From contig CAJNDS010002440.1 of the NCBI GenBank assembly GCA_905221605.1, positions 62,001 to 126,000 on the forward strand: 64,000 nucleotides of DNA, written 5' to 3'. The first letter of the stretch is position 1. Each line of letters opens with the position of its first letter. Source of the DNA: Symbiodinium natans. Its lineage: Eukaryota > Sar > Dinophyceae > Suessiales > Symbiodiniaceae. The position numbers and the translations under genes were made by a program. The notes beneath the pieces were generated by a model. The model saw nothing but the letters and a program-made list of their open reading frames with translations, was not told the origin of the DNA and searched no databases. Positions 50,413 through 60,495 of the stretch are shown in pieces.

Positions 50413-50506
50413 TAATGCTCCTATCCTCTAAACCCTAAACCCTAAACCCTAAACCCTAAACCCTAAACCCTAAACCCTAAACCCTAAACCCTAATGCTCC
50501 TATCCT
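50413..50506. repeat. heptamer array with 15-bp target duplication
   Basis: TAATGCTCCTATCCT at 50413-50427 recurs exactly at 50492-50506. The 64 bp between are perfect CTAAACC heptamers, and nothing else separates the duplicates. This is a clean insertion signature. Confidence 0.9.
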
Positions 50507-50596
50507 TAAGATAGTATAAGGGCCTTCGGGTATTTAGGGCGTTTTGGGTGGTCAGGGTTTGGGGGTTTGGGATTTTTAGGGCTTGTAGGGGTGTTG

Positions 50597-50690
50597 TACC
50601 TTGGGCCCTTAAGGTTGTACCCGACCCTGTCTAACGATCCTTAAGGTAGGATAATGGCCAGATTAGGAGAAGTACCACCTTAGGGGTACG
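50597..50690. repeat. dispersed repeat pair, copy 2
   Basis: Diverged relative of 5421-5510, sharing CCCTTAAGGTTG and the ATAAKGGCCA word. Non-coding. Confidence 0.4.
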
Positions 50691-50737
50691 AGTCTTCCCT
50701 TGAGGGTTGAATGGCTTTGGGATACCTGGAGTATAGT

Positions 50738-50817
50738 GTTCTTAAGGGTTCAGGCTCCCGAAGCTTCCCTAAGGTTGCCTAGGTACCTACCCCCCCTGAA
50801 CCCCCTCCCTTAACAAC
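50738..50817. mobile_element. MITE-like element, family 2 (copy b)
   Basis: GTTCTTAAGGGTTCAGG at the left and CCCCCTCCCTTAACAAC (inverted) at the right, 80 bp in all. The inner parts (GCTTCCCTAAGGTTGCCTAG) also resemble 216-347. Confidence 0.5.
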
Positions 50818-50859
50818 CCTATAAGAGTCTAGTGCTTAGAGCTTAGGATTTAGATCCAT

Positions 50860-51300
50860 TGAGTATTCAACACAGCGACCGGGACAGGTCCGGCAGGGAT
50901 ATGTCAACCTCTGCATTTTCCGAGTTCGTGCCGAGCTGCAAGGTGGAATATGCCTCGGCGAGGTCTTTCATCTGGGCGGCCACGGCGTGCCGCGCGGTCG
51001 AAGTTAAAGGCTGACCGAATCAGATCACTCAGAACAGTGCTCGTGGTGACACCGAGAGGTTGGTCCGCTCCGGCCAGCGGAAATTCGTGAGATGGAGTTG
51101 CCATTGCGTGGCAGTTCAGGACCGGAAGGCTCGACAATCGACTCCCACACGGATTGCACAGCGCCTTGCATTGCAGCGCTGACGCTTGCGAAGCGCTCCA
51201 CGATCGCACTAAGTCGCTGTCGCGATCCTGACCCCCCAAACCAGACAACAGCCCCTTAAAACCCCAAACCTTCTGCAACTGTGTTTTTGATGTGGTCATT
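50860..51300 (-). other. unique coding-like segment
   Basis: Non-repetitive DNA with protein-like pieces in three different minus frames: VERFASVSAAMQGAVQSVWE near 51130-51220, STVLSDLIRSAFNFDRA near 51000-51040, and AQMKDLAEAYSTLQLGTNSE ending at a stop near 50875. Each is interrupted, which fits a decayed gene or exons with a missed intron. No family recognised. Confidence 0.35.
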
Positions 51301-51439
51301 ACTGGCAAGTGAACATTGCATACACACCGCCTTCAGGCATCCCATTTATGAGTATCTAGTCTACGTGCACTTTGATCTTTTTGTGAGGGTGCGTACGGGG
51401 GCACCGTCTGGGGATACTGGCAACGAAAAATCCCGCTGT

Positions 51440-52520
51440 AACCCGAAACCCTTAAACCCCTAAACCCTAAACCCTAAACCCTAAACCCTAAACCCTTAGA
51501 AACAGCCTTGGGGGGCACTGGGCTGCTCAGGGTCGTGCCTCCTGTAGGGCGCAGTAGCGCTCCTGGCCTGCGAGTACTTCCTGGAACTCCAAGCAGCTCA
51601 CCTCAGGTGTGAGGGGTTGAGGGGTCTGGGGTTTAGGGTTTAGGGTTTAGGGTTTAGGGTTTAGGGTTTAGGGTTTAGGGTTTAGGGTTTAGGGTTTAGG
51701 GTTTTGGGATTAGGGCCTTAGGGGTTCTAGGTCTTAAAGGATCTCTCTCGGGAGATATGAAGAATTCCCGGGGCTTAAGGTCCAGGGATTTGACGTTCTA
51801 TTTTGGACCTCTTCGGGCTGTCACATGAAGGCATTCAGCGTTTAACCCGAAGCCCTATATCCCCAAACCCTAACTCCCTAAATCCCTACACACCCACATC
51901 CCGAAATCCCTAGCCCCTAAACGGCTTCGGCCTAAACCCTGAACCCTAAACACTACACCCTACACCCTAAACCCCAAACCCTACACCCTAAAACCCCCTA
52001 AACACCCCTAAACCCTATCTATGGTTTAAAGACATTTGGGGTTGTTTAGGGTTGGGGTTTAGGGTTGGAACCTCATTATCCTCATACCCCAAGAGGGTTA
52101 CCCAGCACCCAGGGCTTTCGCCTGAATTAGGGCCTTAGGGTTTTGGGGTTTAGAGGTTCAAGGCGCTATGAGCTTAGAAACCCTAAACCCTAAACCCTAA
52201 TTAAACCCTAAACCCTAGTTAAACCCTGAACCCGAAACCCTAAACCCTACGTACACCCTACACCCTACACTCTAAACCCCAAGCCCGAAACCGGCTTATG
52301 GTTGCCGGCCCTCTGTGTCCCCGAGCCCTGTAAGGGTTTAGTCGGCCCTTCAGCGCTCAAGCACCCGAAGCCGTACTAAGTACTAAGCCCTAAATCCTTA
52401 AACCCTGGACCCTAAACGATTCCAAAGCTCTTTGTGGGAAGCTCCATAAAGTTGGAACATGGCTTAAGGACGGCCCCAAACCCCCAAGCCCCCAAGCCCT
52501 AAGCCCTGAAGCCCGAAGCC
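51440..52520. repeat. degenerate heptamer field
   Basis: CCCTAAA (51440-51495, 51850-52010, 52180-52270, 52380-52500) and TTTAGGG (51625-51710). Unique interruptions are under 200 bp and show no gene. Confidence 0.8.
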
Positions 52521-52524
52521 ATGA

Positions 52525-53170
52525 GACCCTAAACCCTAAAACCCTAAAACCCTAAACCCCAAACCCCAAACCCTAAACCCTAGAAGCCTAAAGCCCTAAA
52601 ACCCTGTTTCCTAAAACCTAAAACCCTAAACCCTCAAGCGCTAAAACCCTAAACCCTCAAGCCCTAAAACCCTAAAACACTAAAACCCTAAAACCCTAAA
52701 ACCCTAAACCCCTAAAACCCTAAAACCCTAAAACCCTAAAACCCTAAAACCCTAAAACCCTAAAACCCTAAAACCCTGAAACCCTGAAACCCTAAAACCC
52801 TAAAACCCTGCACCCTGAAACCCTAAAACCCTAAAACCCTAACACCCTAAAACCCTGAAACCCTAAAACCCTAAAACCCTGAAACCCTCAAAAACCTGAA
52901 ACCCTAAAACCCTGAAACCCCAAAACCCTAAAACCCTAAAACCCTAAAACCCTAAAACCCCAAAACACAAAACCCTAAGCCCCTAAGCCCCTAAGCCCCT
53001 AGATCCCTAAAACCCTAAACCCTACATAAACCCTAAACCCCAAAACCCGCCTAAACCCTACATAAACCCTAAGACCCTAAACCCTAAATCTAAAATCCTA
53101 AACCCCAAAACCCTAAAACCCTAAAGCCTAAACCCCAAACCCTACACCCTAAACCCTAAAACCTGAACCC
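52525..53170. repeat. octamer array (CCCTAAAA)
   Basis: About 650 bp of mainly CCCTAAAA octamers, the longest single variant block in the window, with degenerate ends. Confidence 0.95.
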
Positions 53171-53239
53171 TAGCACCCGAAGCACTCAGAAGCCCCCTCT
53201 TGAGACGGCTCGCCCAGCCGTCGCGGTGGAAGTCCATGC

Positions 53240-54860
53240 CTGGAGCTAAGTGTAGGGTTTGGGGTTTAGGGTTTAGGGTTTGGAGTTTAGGGTTTAGGGT
53301 TTGGGGTTTAGGGTTTAGGGTTTAGGGTTTAGGGTTTAGGGTTTAGGGTTTAGGGTTTAGGGTTTAGGGTTTAGGGTTTAGGGTTTAGGGTTTGAGGCTT
53401 GGAGTTGAGGGTTTGGGGTTTGGGGTTTAGGGTTTGGGGTTTGGGGTTTAGGGTTTAGGGTTTGAGGCTTGGAGTTGAGGGTTTGGGGTTTGGGGTTTAG
53501 GGTTTGGGGTTTAGGCTTTAGGGTTTAGGGCTTGGGGCGTCTAGGCTGTGGTGAATTCAGCCTTCGTCCTTCATACCAAACTCTGAGCGACACCTGAACC
53601 CCTCCTTTGAACTGGCCGGTGTTTCCAAAGGGGGAGTGGTGGAACGGATCAAAGTAATCCCCATACTCAGCCTTTTGTAATACAGTAGTACCATCGCTGG
53701 CACCGATACTACACCCTCAACCACAAGCGCCAGCAAGTGAATCCGCGAGCGCTTCCTAGCAAAGCCCCCCTAAACCCCAATTGAAGCCTAAACCTTAAAC
53801 CCCGAGCCCGAAATCCTAAACCCCAAACCCCAAACCCTAAACCCCCAAACCCCCAAACCCCTAAACCTGAAACCCTAAACCGGGGCCGTTGTGGGTTTAG
53901 GCCCGGAAGCCTCGAAGCCTCGGAACTGAGGGCCCGGGCGCTCATAGGCTCGCCGGAGGCTTCCGAAACGCTCAATGCAGAACAATCTGCCAAGGTTAGG
54001 GTTTAGGGTTTTGGGTTTTGGGTTTTGGGGTTTAGGGTTTAGGGTTTAGGGTTAGGCAGAAACAATCTGCCAGGGGCTTCGCAGCATTTAGGGGAGGTGT
54101 CGGAGTTTGGGAGTTTCAGAGTCTAGGGTTCAGGGTTGAGACCCCTGAACCCTAAACCCTAAACCCCAAACCCTACCTAAACTCCCCAAACTACCTGAAC
54201 TCATTAAACTCCCTAAACTCATTAAAAACTCCTTATGCTCCCTAAACTCCCCTAAGCTCCCTAAACTCCCTCAAATCCCTCAACTCTCTCAACTCCCTCA
54301 ACTCCCTAGACTCCCTAAACTCCCTAAACCCTAAGCTCCCCAATTTAATTCCCTAAGCTCCCTAAACTCCCATAAACCCTGAACCTTAAACTCCCCAAAC
54401 TTCATATGACACAATGTCGCCTGAGCCCGGCGAGCGCGACTTGCGGGCTTTGGCCTCAAGGACGCAGGTGTTGGGGTTCAGGGGGAGTTTGAGGCTTTAC
54501 GTGCGGGGCTTGGGGGTTGGGGGTTTAGGGTTTAGGGTTTAGGGTTTCGGGTTTAGGGTTTAGGGTTTAGGGTTTAGGGTTTAAGGGTTTAAGGGTTCAA
54601 GGGTTTAAGGGTTTAAGGGTTTAAGGGTTTAAGGGTTTAAGGGGGTTAGGGCTTGGAGGTTTAGGCTTTAGGGCGTCATGCCGTAGTGCGACTCATCGAA
54701 CTGGCTCAAGGCTCAGGGCTTAAAGTTTAGGGTTCAGCTCGGGTGTAAAGTTTAGAGTGTGTGGCTTGCTTAGGGCTCAGATAGGGTTCAGAGAGGGTTG
54801 AACCGTTTGGGGTTCAGGGCTGAGGGTTTTTGACAGTTTAGGGTTCGGGTCGGGTTCAGG
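53240..54860. repeat. heptamer field with nonamer and octamer blocks
   Basis: TTTAGGG (53240-53530, 53995-54050), CCCTAAA-type (53770-53880), a CTCCCTAAA nonamer block (54180-54390) and a TTTAAGGG octamer block (54575-54645). Unique DNA 53540-53710 shows no gene. Confidence 0.85.
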
Positions 54861-55900
54861 GTGCGAGGGCCTAGGTGGGCTAGGGTTCAAGGTTCTAAGA
54901 AATACACGAAAGCTATCTGCAGTAGGGCTTTGGGGTATTTAGGGTTTGGGGTGCTTAGGGCTTTGGGGGTTTGGGATGTTAAGGCTGATGGCTTTAGGAC
55001 ATCTAGAGGGGGGCTTATTTCCGAAGTGCCCCCCCCCCCCCCCTCTCACCCCAGGCGCAAAACGACTGCGGAAGCCAAAAACGTTTTAGAAACAATCGCT
55101 AAACCCCAAATCCTAAACCCGAAACCTTAAACCCTAAACCCTGAACCCTGAACCCCAAACCCTGAACCCGAAACCGTAAATTATAAAGCATGGAGATCAT
55201 GGAGCCACTGGGGCGACAGATGCTCAGGCCGCGGCCCAGCATGACTTTGGGGTGGCGAAGCGCAGCTCCTGCACGGAGCTTTCGGTGGCTGAGGGTTTAG
55301 GGTTTAGGGTTTAGGGTTTAGGGTTTAGGGTTTAGGGTTTAGGGTTTAGGGTTTAGGGTTTAGGGTTTAGGGTTTAGGGTTTAGGGTTTAGGGTTTAGGG
55401 TTTAGGGTTTAGGGTTTAGGGTTTAGGGTTTAGGGTTTAGGGTTTAGGGTTTAGGGTTTGGGGTTTAGGGTTTAGGGCTTTGGTTTTGGGTTTTGGGTTT
55501 TGGGTTTTGGGTTTTGGGTTTTGGGTTTTGGGTTTGGGTTTTGGGTTTTGGGTTTTGGGTTTTTTTTGGGGTTTGGTTTTGGGTTTTGGGGGTTTTGGGT
55601 TTTGGGTTTTGGTGGGGGGGGGGAGCGGGGAGGGGGTCTAGGGAAGGCCCAAGCCCCAAAACCCCAAAACACCCCAAAAGCCCGAAAAAAAAATTAAACC
55701 CAAACCCCAAACCCTAACCCCAAAACCCAAAACCCCAAACCCTAAACCCTAAACCCTAAACCCTAAACCCTAAACCCTAAACCCTGAACTCCAAAAAGCT
55801 TCCCAAAAGAGGCTTGAAAAAACATCCAAAAGAAACGGCCCGGCCTCCCCAGCACGCGGCCCAGACCTGGCCAAGCTCCACCCAAAGGGTTTAAGGGATC
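54861..55900. repeat. heptamer field with TTTTGGG block
   Basis: Unique DNA with short open frames (54861-55090), then a pure TTTAGGG array (55290-55470) that turns into TTTTGGG heptamers (55480-55610) and a G tract, followed by CCCTAAA (55690-55785). The Phe/Gly/Trp-rich and Pro/Lys-rich frames across it are repeat artefacts. Confidence 0.9.
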
Positions 55901-56745
55901 AGGGACTTTAGGGTTTAGGGTTTAGGGTTTAGGGTTTGGGGTTTGGGGTTTAGGGTTTGGGGTTTAGGGTTTAGGGTTGGGGTTTAGGGTTTAGGGTTTA
56001 GGGTTTAGGGTTTGAGGTTTGGGGTTAGGGCTTAGGGCTTAGGGCTTAGGGACTTCAGGGACTTTCAGGGACTTCAGGGACTTTAGGGCATTTAGGGCCT
56101 CCAGGGCCTTGGGTCTAGGGGTTTAGGGTTCAGGGTTTAGGGTTTAGGGTTTAGGGTTTAGGGTTTTGGGTTTAGGGTTTAGGGTTTAGGGTTCACGGTT
56201 TAGGGTTTAGGGGTTCATGGATGTTGGGGCTTTAGGGGTTTTCGGCTTCTCGGGATGGGCCTTCAAGGAGGGTTTATGAGCTCTTTGCGATTGGGGTCCG
56301 TTCGCAGTTTAGGGTGTAGGAAGGTTGTCTAGGGTTGTGGAGCTTAGGGCTGAGGAGTTTAGAGAGTAGGGCTCAGGGTGTCAGAGTTTAGGGCTTGAGA
56401 TGGCTTGAGCTACTTCGGTGGATGGCTGTCCGTTCAACTCATACCCGCAGCCTTACTGAACCCTAATTAAAACTCCAGGGCTACCTCAAAAAACCATTAG
56501 CCGAACCTCAAGACTCGACACCCTCAGCCCTAAGCCCTAAGCCCTAAGCCCTAGGCCCTTAATCCCTAAGCCCATAATCCCTAAGCGCTAAGCCCTTAAG
56601 CCCTAAGCCCTGAATCTCCAAGCCCGAAGCCTTGAGTCATTCCTGAATCCCCGAAGCCCTGAGCCCTTAAACCCTAAGCCCTAAGCCTAAGCCCTGAATC
56701 CCTAGGCCCGAAGCCCGAAGCCCTTAATCTCAAGCCGTACTTGCG
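55900..56745. repeat. degenerate heptamer field
   Basis: TTTAGGG-type with TTTGGGG variants and GGGACTTCA units (55900-56220), then GCCCTAA-type units (56520-56740). The unique piece 56230-56510 shows no gene. Confidence 0.8.
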
Positions 56746-56749
56746 GCGG

Positions 56750-57100
56750 GCTTATCTCACATCAGGTCGCGAGAAATACACATCACCCCATTGCACACGC
56801 TACATAGCATGAATACACATCAGCGGCGGAATTACACATCACGACACAGCAATCCCCAAGTACACGCTGGAATTTAGGCAAAAAGCCAACATGGGTCAAA
56901 CTGCCGGATTTGCTGCGAACGCCAGCGCTTTCAGCACGTTTGTTTCAACAGCTAATCACCGGGGAGACGCTAGAAAATCACCTAACTGAGGAATCCCTAA
57001 TTCGATTAAACCAACACTGCCGGGGGTTGGTCGAGTTGTCGCGGTGATCAGGGTGACCGAGACCACCCCCCACCAATCATCCGCTACTTAACTTGCAACT
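56750..57100. other. unique segment with TACACATCA direct repeats
   Basis: The word TACACATCA occurs near 56777, 56816 and 56833 in slightly different contexts, as a decayed short tandem repeat. The rest is unique with no open frame of note. Confidence 0.4.
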
Positions 57101-57109
57101 CCCGAAGAC

Positions 57110-57445
57110 ATGTAGAAGCCTGCACGAGGCCGATTTCGACACATCAAGAGATACAATCTGGTGAGCGCCGTTCCCCAATGTGGACGCCGATCGATGTGTC
57201 GGGTTTTGGGCCGAGGGGCTAGGCCTTAGGAAAGGCGCTGCCAGCATGCAAAAGAGCATGTAGATGCTGCGAAAATGACGACGAGGCCGACTTCGACACA
57301 TCAGGAGATATACTCTGGGGCTCCCCGCCGATCCAGAACAACGAGGCCGACTTCGACACATCAGGGGATATACTCTGGGGAATGCAGTTCCCCAATGTGG
57401 ACGCCGATTGCGCAAAAAAAACCGAGCGATGCGAAATCAAGCGAA
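57110..57445 (+). repeat. coding-like triplicated repeat
   Basis: GAGGCCGAYTTCGACACATC occurs at about 57126, 57285 and 57345, each followed by AAGAGATACAATCTGG- or AGGAGATATACTCTGG-like sequence; the first and third continue TTCCCCAATGTGGACGCCGA. The plus frame reads EADFDTSGDILWG twice in tandem, then PNVDADCAKKTE; the first copy is broken by a stop. A minus frame (SISPDVSKSAS) is also open, so strand is uncertain. Could be a decayed repeat-protein exon. Confidence 0.4.
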
Positions 57446-57449
57446 TACA

Positions 57450-58810
57450 AGTCCCTAAACCCCAAACCCCAAACCCCAAACCCCAAACCCCAAACCCTAA
57501 ACCCCAAACCCTAAACCCTAAACCCGAATCCCCAAGCCCTGGCCGCCTCTTGAAGGGCGTCCGCACGGGCGTGCGGGCGCAGGATCGGGCGCTGCCTTGA
57601 CGCGGCGGGGGAGGCCGAAAGCTTCTTGAAAGGGTTTAGGGTTTAGGGTTTAGGGTTTAGGGCTTAGGGCTTAGGGCTTAGGGCTTAGGGCTTAGGGCTT
57701 AGGGCTTAGGGCTTAGGGCTTAGGGCTTAGGGCTTAGGGCTTAGGGTTTAGAGCTTAGGGGTTAGGGTTCAGCATTTCGGGTTTGGTTCCCTGAAGGTTT
57801 AGGGTTTTGGGTTTAAGGTTTCGGGGTTTAGGGCGTTTGGTGCTGTTGTGTTTCGGGCTTCGGGGTCTGTAGGAGTTAGAGCTCCAGAATTTCGGGTCGG
57901 ATCTGCTCAGGGGCCCCTTTTCGGGAGGTTTAGGGTTTAGGGTTTAGGGTTCTTAACATCCCCCTGAAGTCTAAATCCTAAACCCTGTAAAGATAGAATG
58001 AATCCTGGAGACGGCGGCAGTTTCGTTCACATGTTCACTCGTTCATTGCATGTTTTCATTCACTTGTTCACATTGTCCTCTACACTCTTTTACTTCGTTC
58101 TTTAATTCACTGCACTAATTCTCTACTTTCGTTCATTAGTGCTTTCATTAATTCTCTTCGTAGTTATAATATTGGGTTTTTGCCCCATTCACACGTTCAT
58201 TCATATGATTCACGCGTTCCCTTGTAACCATATTATTCACGGCCCTAAACCCTGAACCCTAAACCCTGAACCCTGAACCCTGAACCCTAAACCCTAAACC
58301 CTAAACCCGAAAGCCCAGCCACTGCAGCTGCTCCAGGACCATGGTGGGGCGGCTTCCATACGGGGCCGAGGCGCAGAGTTGGGTGCGGTTACTTACTGTT
58401 GGTTTCACTGCGCCAGGGGTTTAGGGTTTAGGGTTTAGGGCTAGGGTTTAGGGTTTTAGGGTTTAGAGTTTAGGGTTTAGGGCTTCAGGGTTTTAGGGCT
58501 TATATAGGTGTTTAGTGTTTAGTGTTTAGGGTCTTTTGGAGGGCTGAGGGTTGGAGGCTTTCGAAGGGTGTGCCAGGGGCTTGAGGGTTGAGGGTTTAGG
58601 GTTTAGGGTTTAGGGTTTAAGGTTTGGGTTTAGGGTTTAGGCTTTAGGGTTTAGGGCTTGGGGTTTAGGGTTTAGGGTTTAGGGTTTAGGGTTTAGGGTT
58701 TAGGGTTTAGGGTTTAGGGGTTAGGGTTTTAGGGTTTTAGGGTTTTAGGGTTAGGGTGTAGGGTTTCGGATTTCGGGTTTAGGGCTTAGGGTTTAGGGGT
58801 CGTGGGGCTT
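57450..58810. repeat. heptamer field and T-rich segment
   Basis: CCCTAAA (57450-57530, 58240-58310), a GGGCTTA block (57660-57750) and TTTAGGG (58415-58800). At 58020-58240 lies a T-rich stretch of loosely repeated TTCATTCAC / GTTCA words, with no gene. Confidence 0.8.
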
Positions 58811-59225
58811 AGGGTCATGAGAGTCTAGCCCTTGTACCGGGAGTGGACCTGCAAAAGGATGACGTAGATACTGGCATGATCTAGACTCCACGATCCTTCT
58901 GCCGGCATGTCCTCAGCATGAGTCCCCTGAGCAGCGAGCATGAACATGCGTCACAAGCATGAACCCTAAACCCCAATCCCTAAACCCTAAACCCAGACTT
59001 GCCCAAACCCTAAACGCTTTCATTTGGAGGTTTTAGGTTCTGGGCTTTTTGGGGCTCGAGGTCGTGCGAACCCGTTTCTAGGGCCTTGGGCAAGCGAGCT
59101 TCTACGTGCACAAGGCTTCCTTGCAAGAAGCCGGCTGAGTGCCAACTAAGGCGACTGGAGCCAAGCTTAGGGCCTGGAGAGGGGTAGAGCCCACAACTTG
59201 AGTCCTTTGTGGGTTTGATTGAGCG

Positions 59226-59438
59226 TCAGTTTTTTGAACTAAGAAGCCTCTTCAAAAAGCAATACGGGTCTGCCTGTGAAGAGAACAGGATTTCAAACCG
59301 TTGCAAATCCTTTCCATGTCCGACGCCAAATGAGCTATTGAATTGGATCGCAATACTCGAATAAAGGCCGGGGGTACACCCGCAGCCCCAAGGAACATTT
59401 GAGAGTAGCAAATTTACACTGACCACTGCGGAGCGCAC
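59226..59438 (-). other. coding-like minus segment
   Basis: Open for 70 codons to a stop at 59226, with only GTG at its start. It reads like protein (IQFNSSFGVGHGKDLQRFEI, then DPYCFLKRLLSSKN) and is less GC-rich than the islands. Possible terminal exon of a minus-strand gene. Unique DNA at 59500-59760 upstream shows nothing clear. Confidence 0.3.
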
Positions 59439-60004
59439 GAAGCTCTAAACCCTAAACCCTAACCCTAACCAGCGCGGGGGAGGGTGGTATGTTTGGCAGG
59501 CTCATCCTCATTTGTGCCCGAAGAAAAGTAGAATACCAATTCTAGAAGAGACCCCTAATTTTGGGAAACAAAACCTATTCTTGCTTCTCCAATAAACGGA
59601 AGAAGTTCACTTTGTATTGTTCCTATAAAATCATGAAGTTTGAAGTTCAACCACATTGGCTAGGTAGGCTGTAATGCTTCGGTTTTCGGATAGAAGCAGG
59701 TCCGGGTCTCTGCGTAAAACCTGCTCATGCTCCACGGCTCACCGGCGGCCGGAGAGTGAACTCCCAGGTCACCTGAAGGCTGCAGGGCTCAGGGATGTTT
59801 AGAGTTTTTGGGCTTAGTGTATTGCTTTTTTAGGATTTAGGGCATTTTGGGTTCTCAGGGTTATAACAGTAGCAGTATGAGAATGAAAGTGGACCCCCCC
59901 CTTTGAAGCCGTCTCCAACTGTCTCGAAGCCCGGAGGCTGCGGGGCAGACAGACTCAGGTTGAGGTTGCAATGAGCCGTTTAGGGTTTAGGTTTAGGGCT
60001 TGTG

Positions 60005-60180
60005 GGGAGGAGCGGGACCCCTCCACCCTTGTGGCCAAATGTTATCGGGAACTCGAGCCCCGCTTCAAGCTTTTGCAGAAGTTGTGGTGAATCGGCCAAT
60101 ACCTCTGCAACATACTCCACGATACTACTACTGGCCCCTACCGTAGGGGCCCAACCCGCGGGAAAACGTCGAAACCCCAA
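60005..60180 (-). other. coding-like minus segment
   Basis: A minus frame reads SSSIVEYVAEVLADSPQLLQ then KLEAGLEFPITFGHKGGG, with a regular helix pattern. There is no ATG. The plus frame is also open. Possibly an exon lying between the membrane-protein gene (60496-62631) and 59226-59438 on the same strand. Confidence 0.3.
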
Positions 60181-60462
60181 CAAGATTGCAGCGCCGCAGA
60201 CATACCCATGAGGGGTGCGGCAACTATGGAGGCTGGGTGCAGCGTTTGGGTTTAGGATTCAGAGCTGAAGCTTTAGGGTTTTGGTATAGGGGTCATTCAG
60301 CGCCTGCATTATCAAAGAGAAAGCACGGCCTGCCGGCATGTCCTGACTGGTACAATCATCAATCAGACTCAACGTGTGCAAAATGGAGTTTAGCTGCTTC
60401 TTTTGGTTACATCGCGGCAGCTCTCTCAGACATTCTAACGTGCATGGCGTTCTCAATGATCT

Positions 60463-60495
60463 CATCTTTACAATCTGCTTTCCAGCAGCCACATG
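60463..60495 (-). other. 3' flank of the membrane-protein gene
   Basis: Directly after the TGA at 60496-60498, a minus frame begins at ATG 60463-60465 and stays open to 60259 (68 codons, RSLRTPCTLECLRELPRC). It may be 3' untranslated sequence or a small downstream gene. I give it little weight. Confidence 0.2.

Noticed and set aside
55465-55717. Gly/Phe/Trp-rich and Pro/Lys/Gln-rich frames
   Set aside because: Direct translations of TTTTGGG and TTTAGGG repeats.
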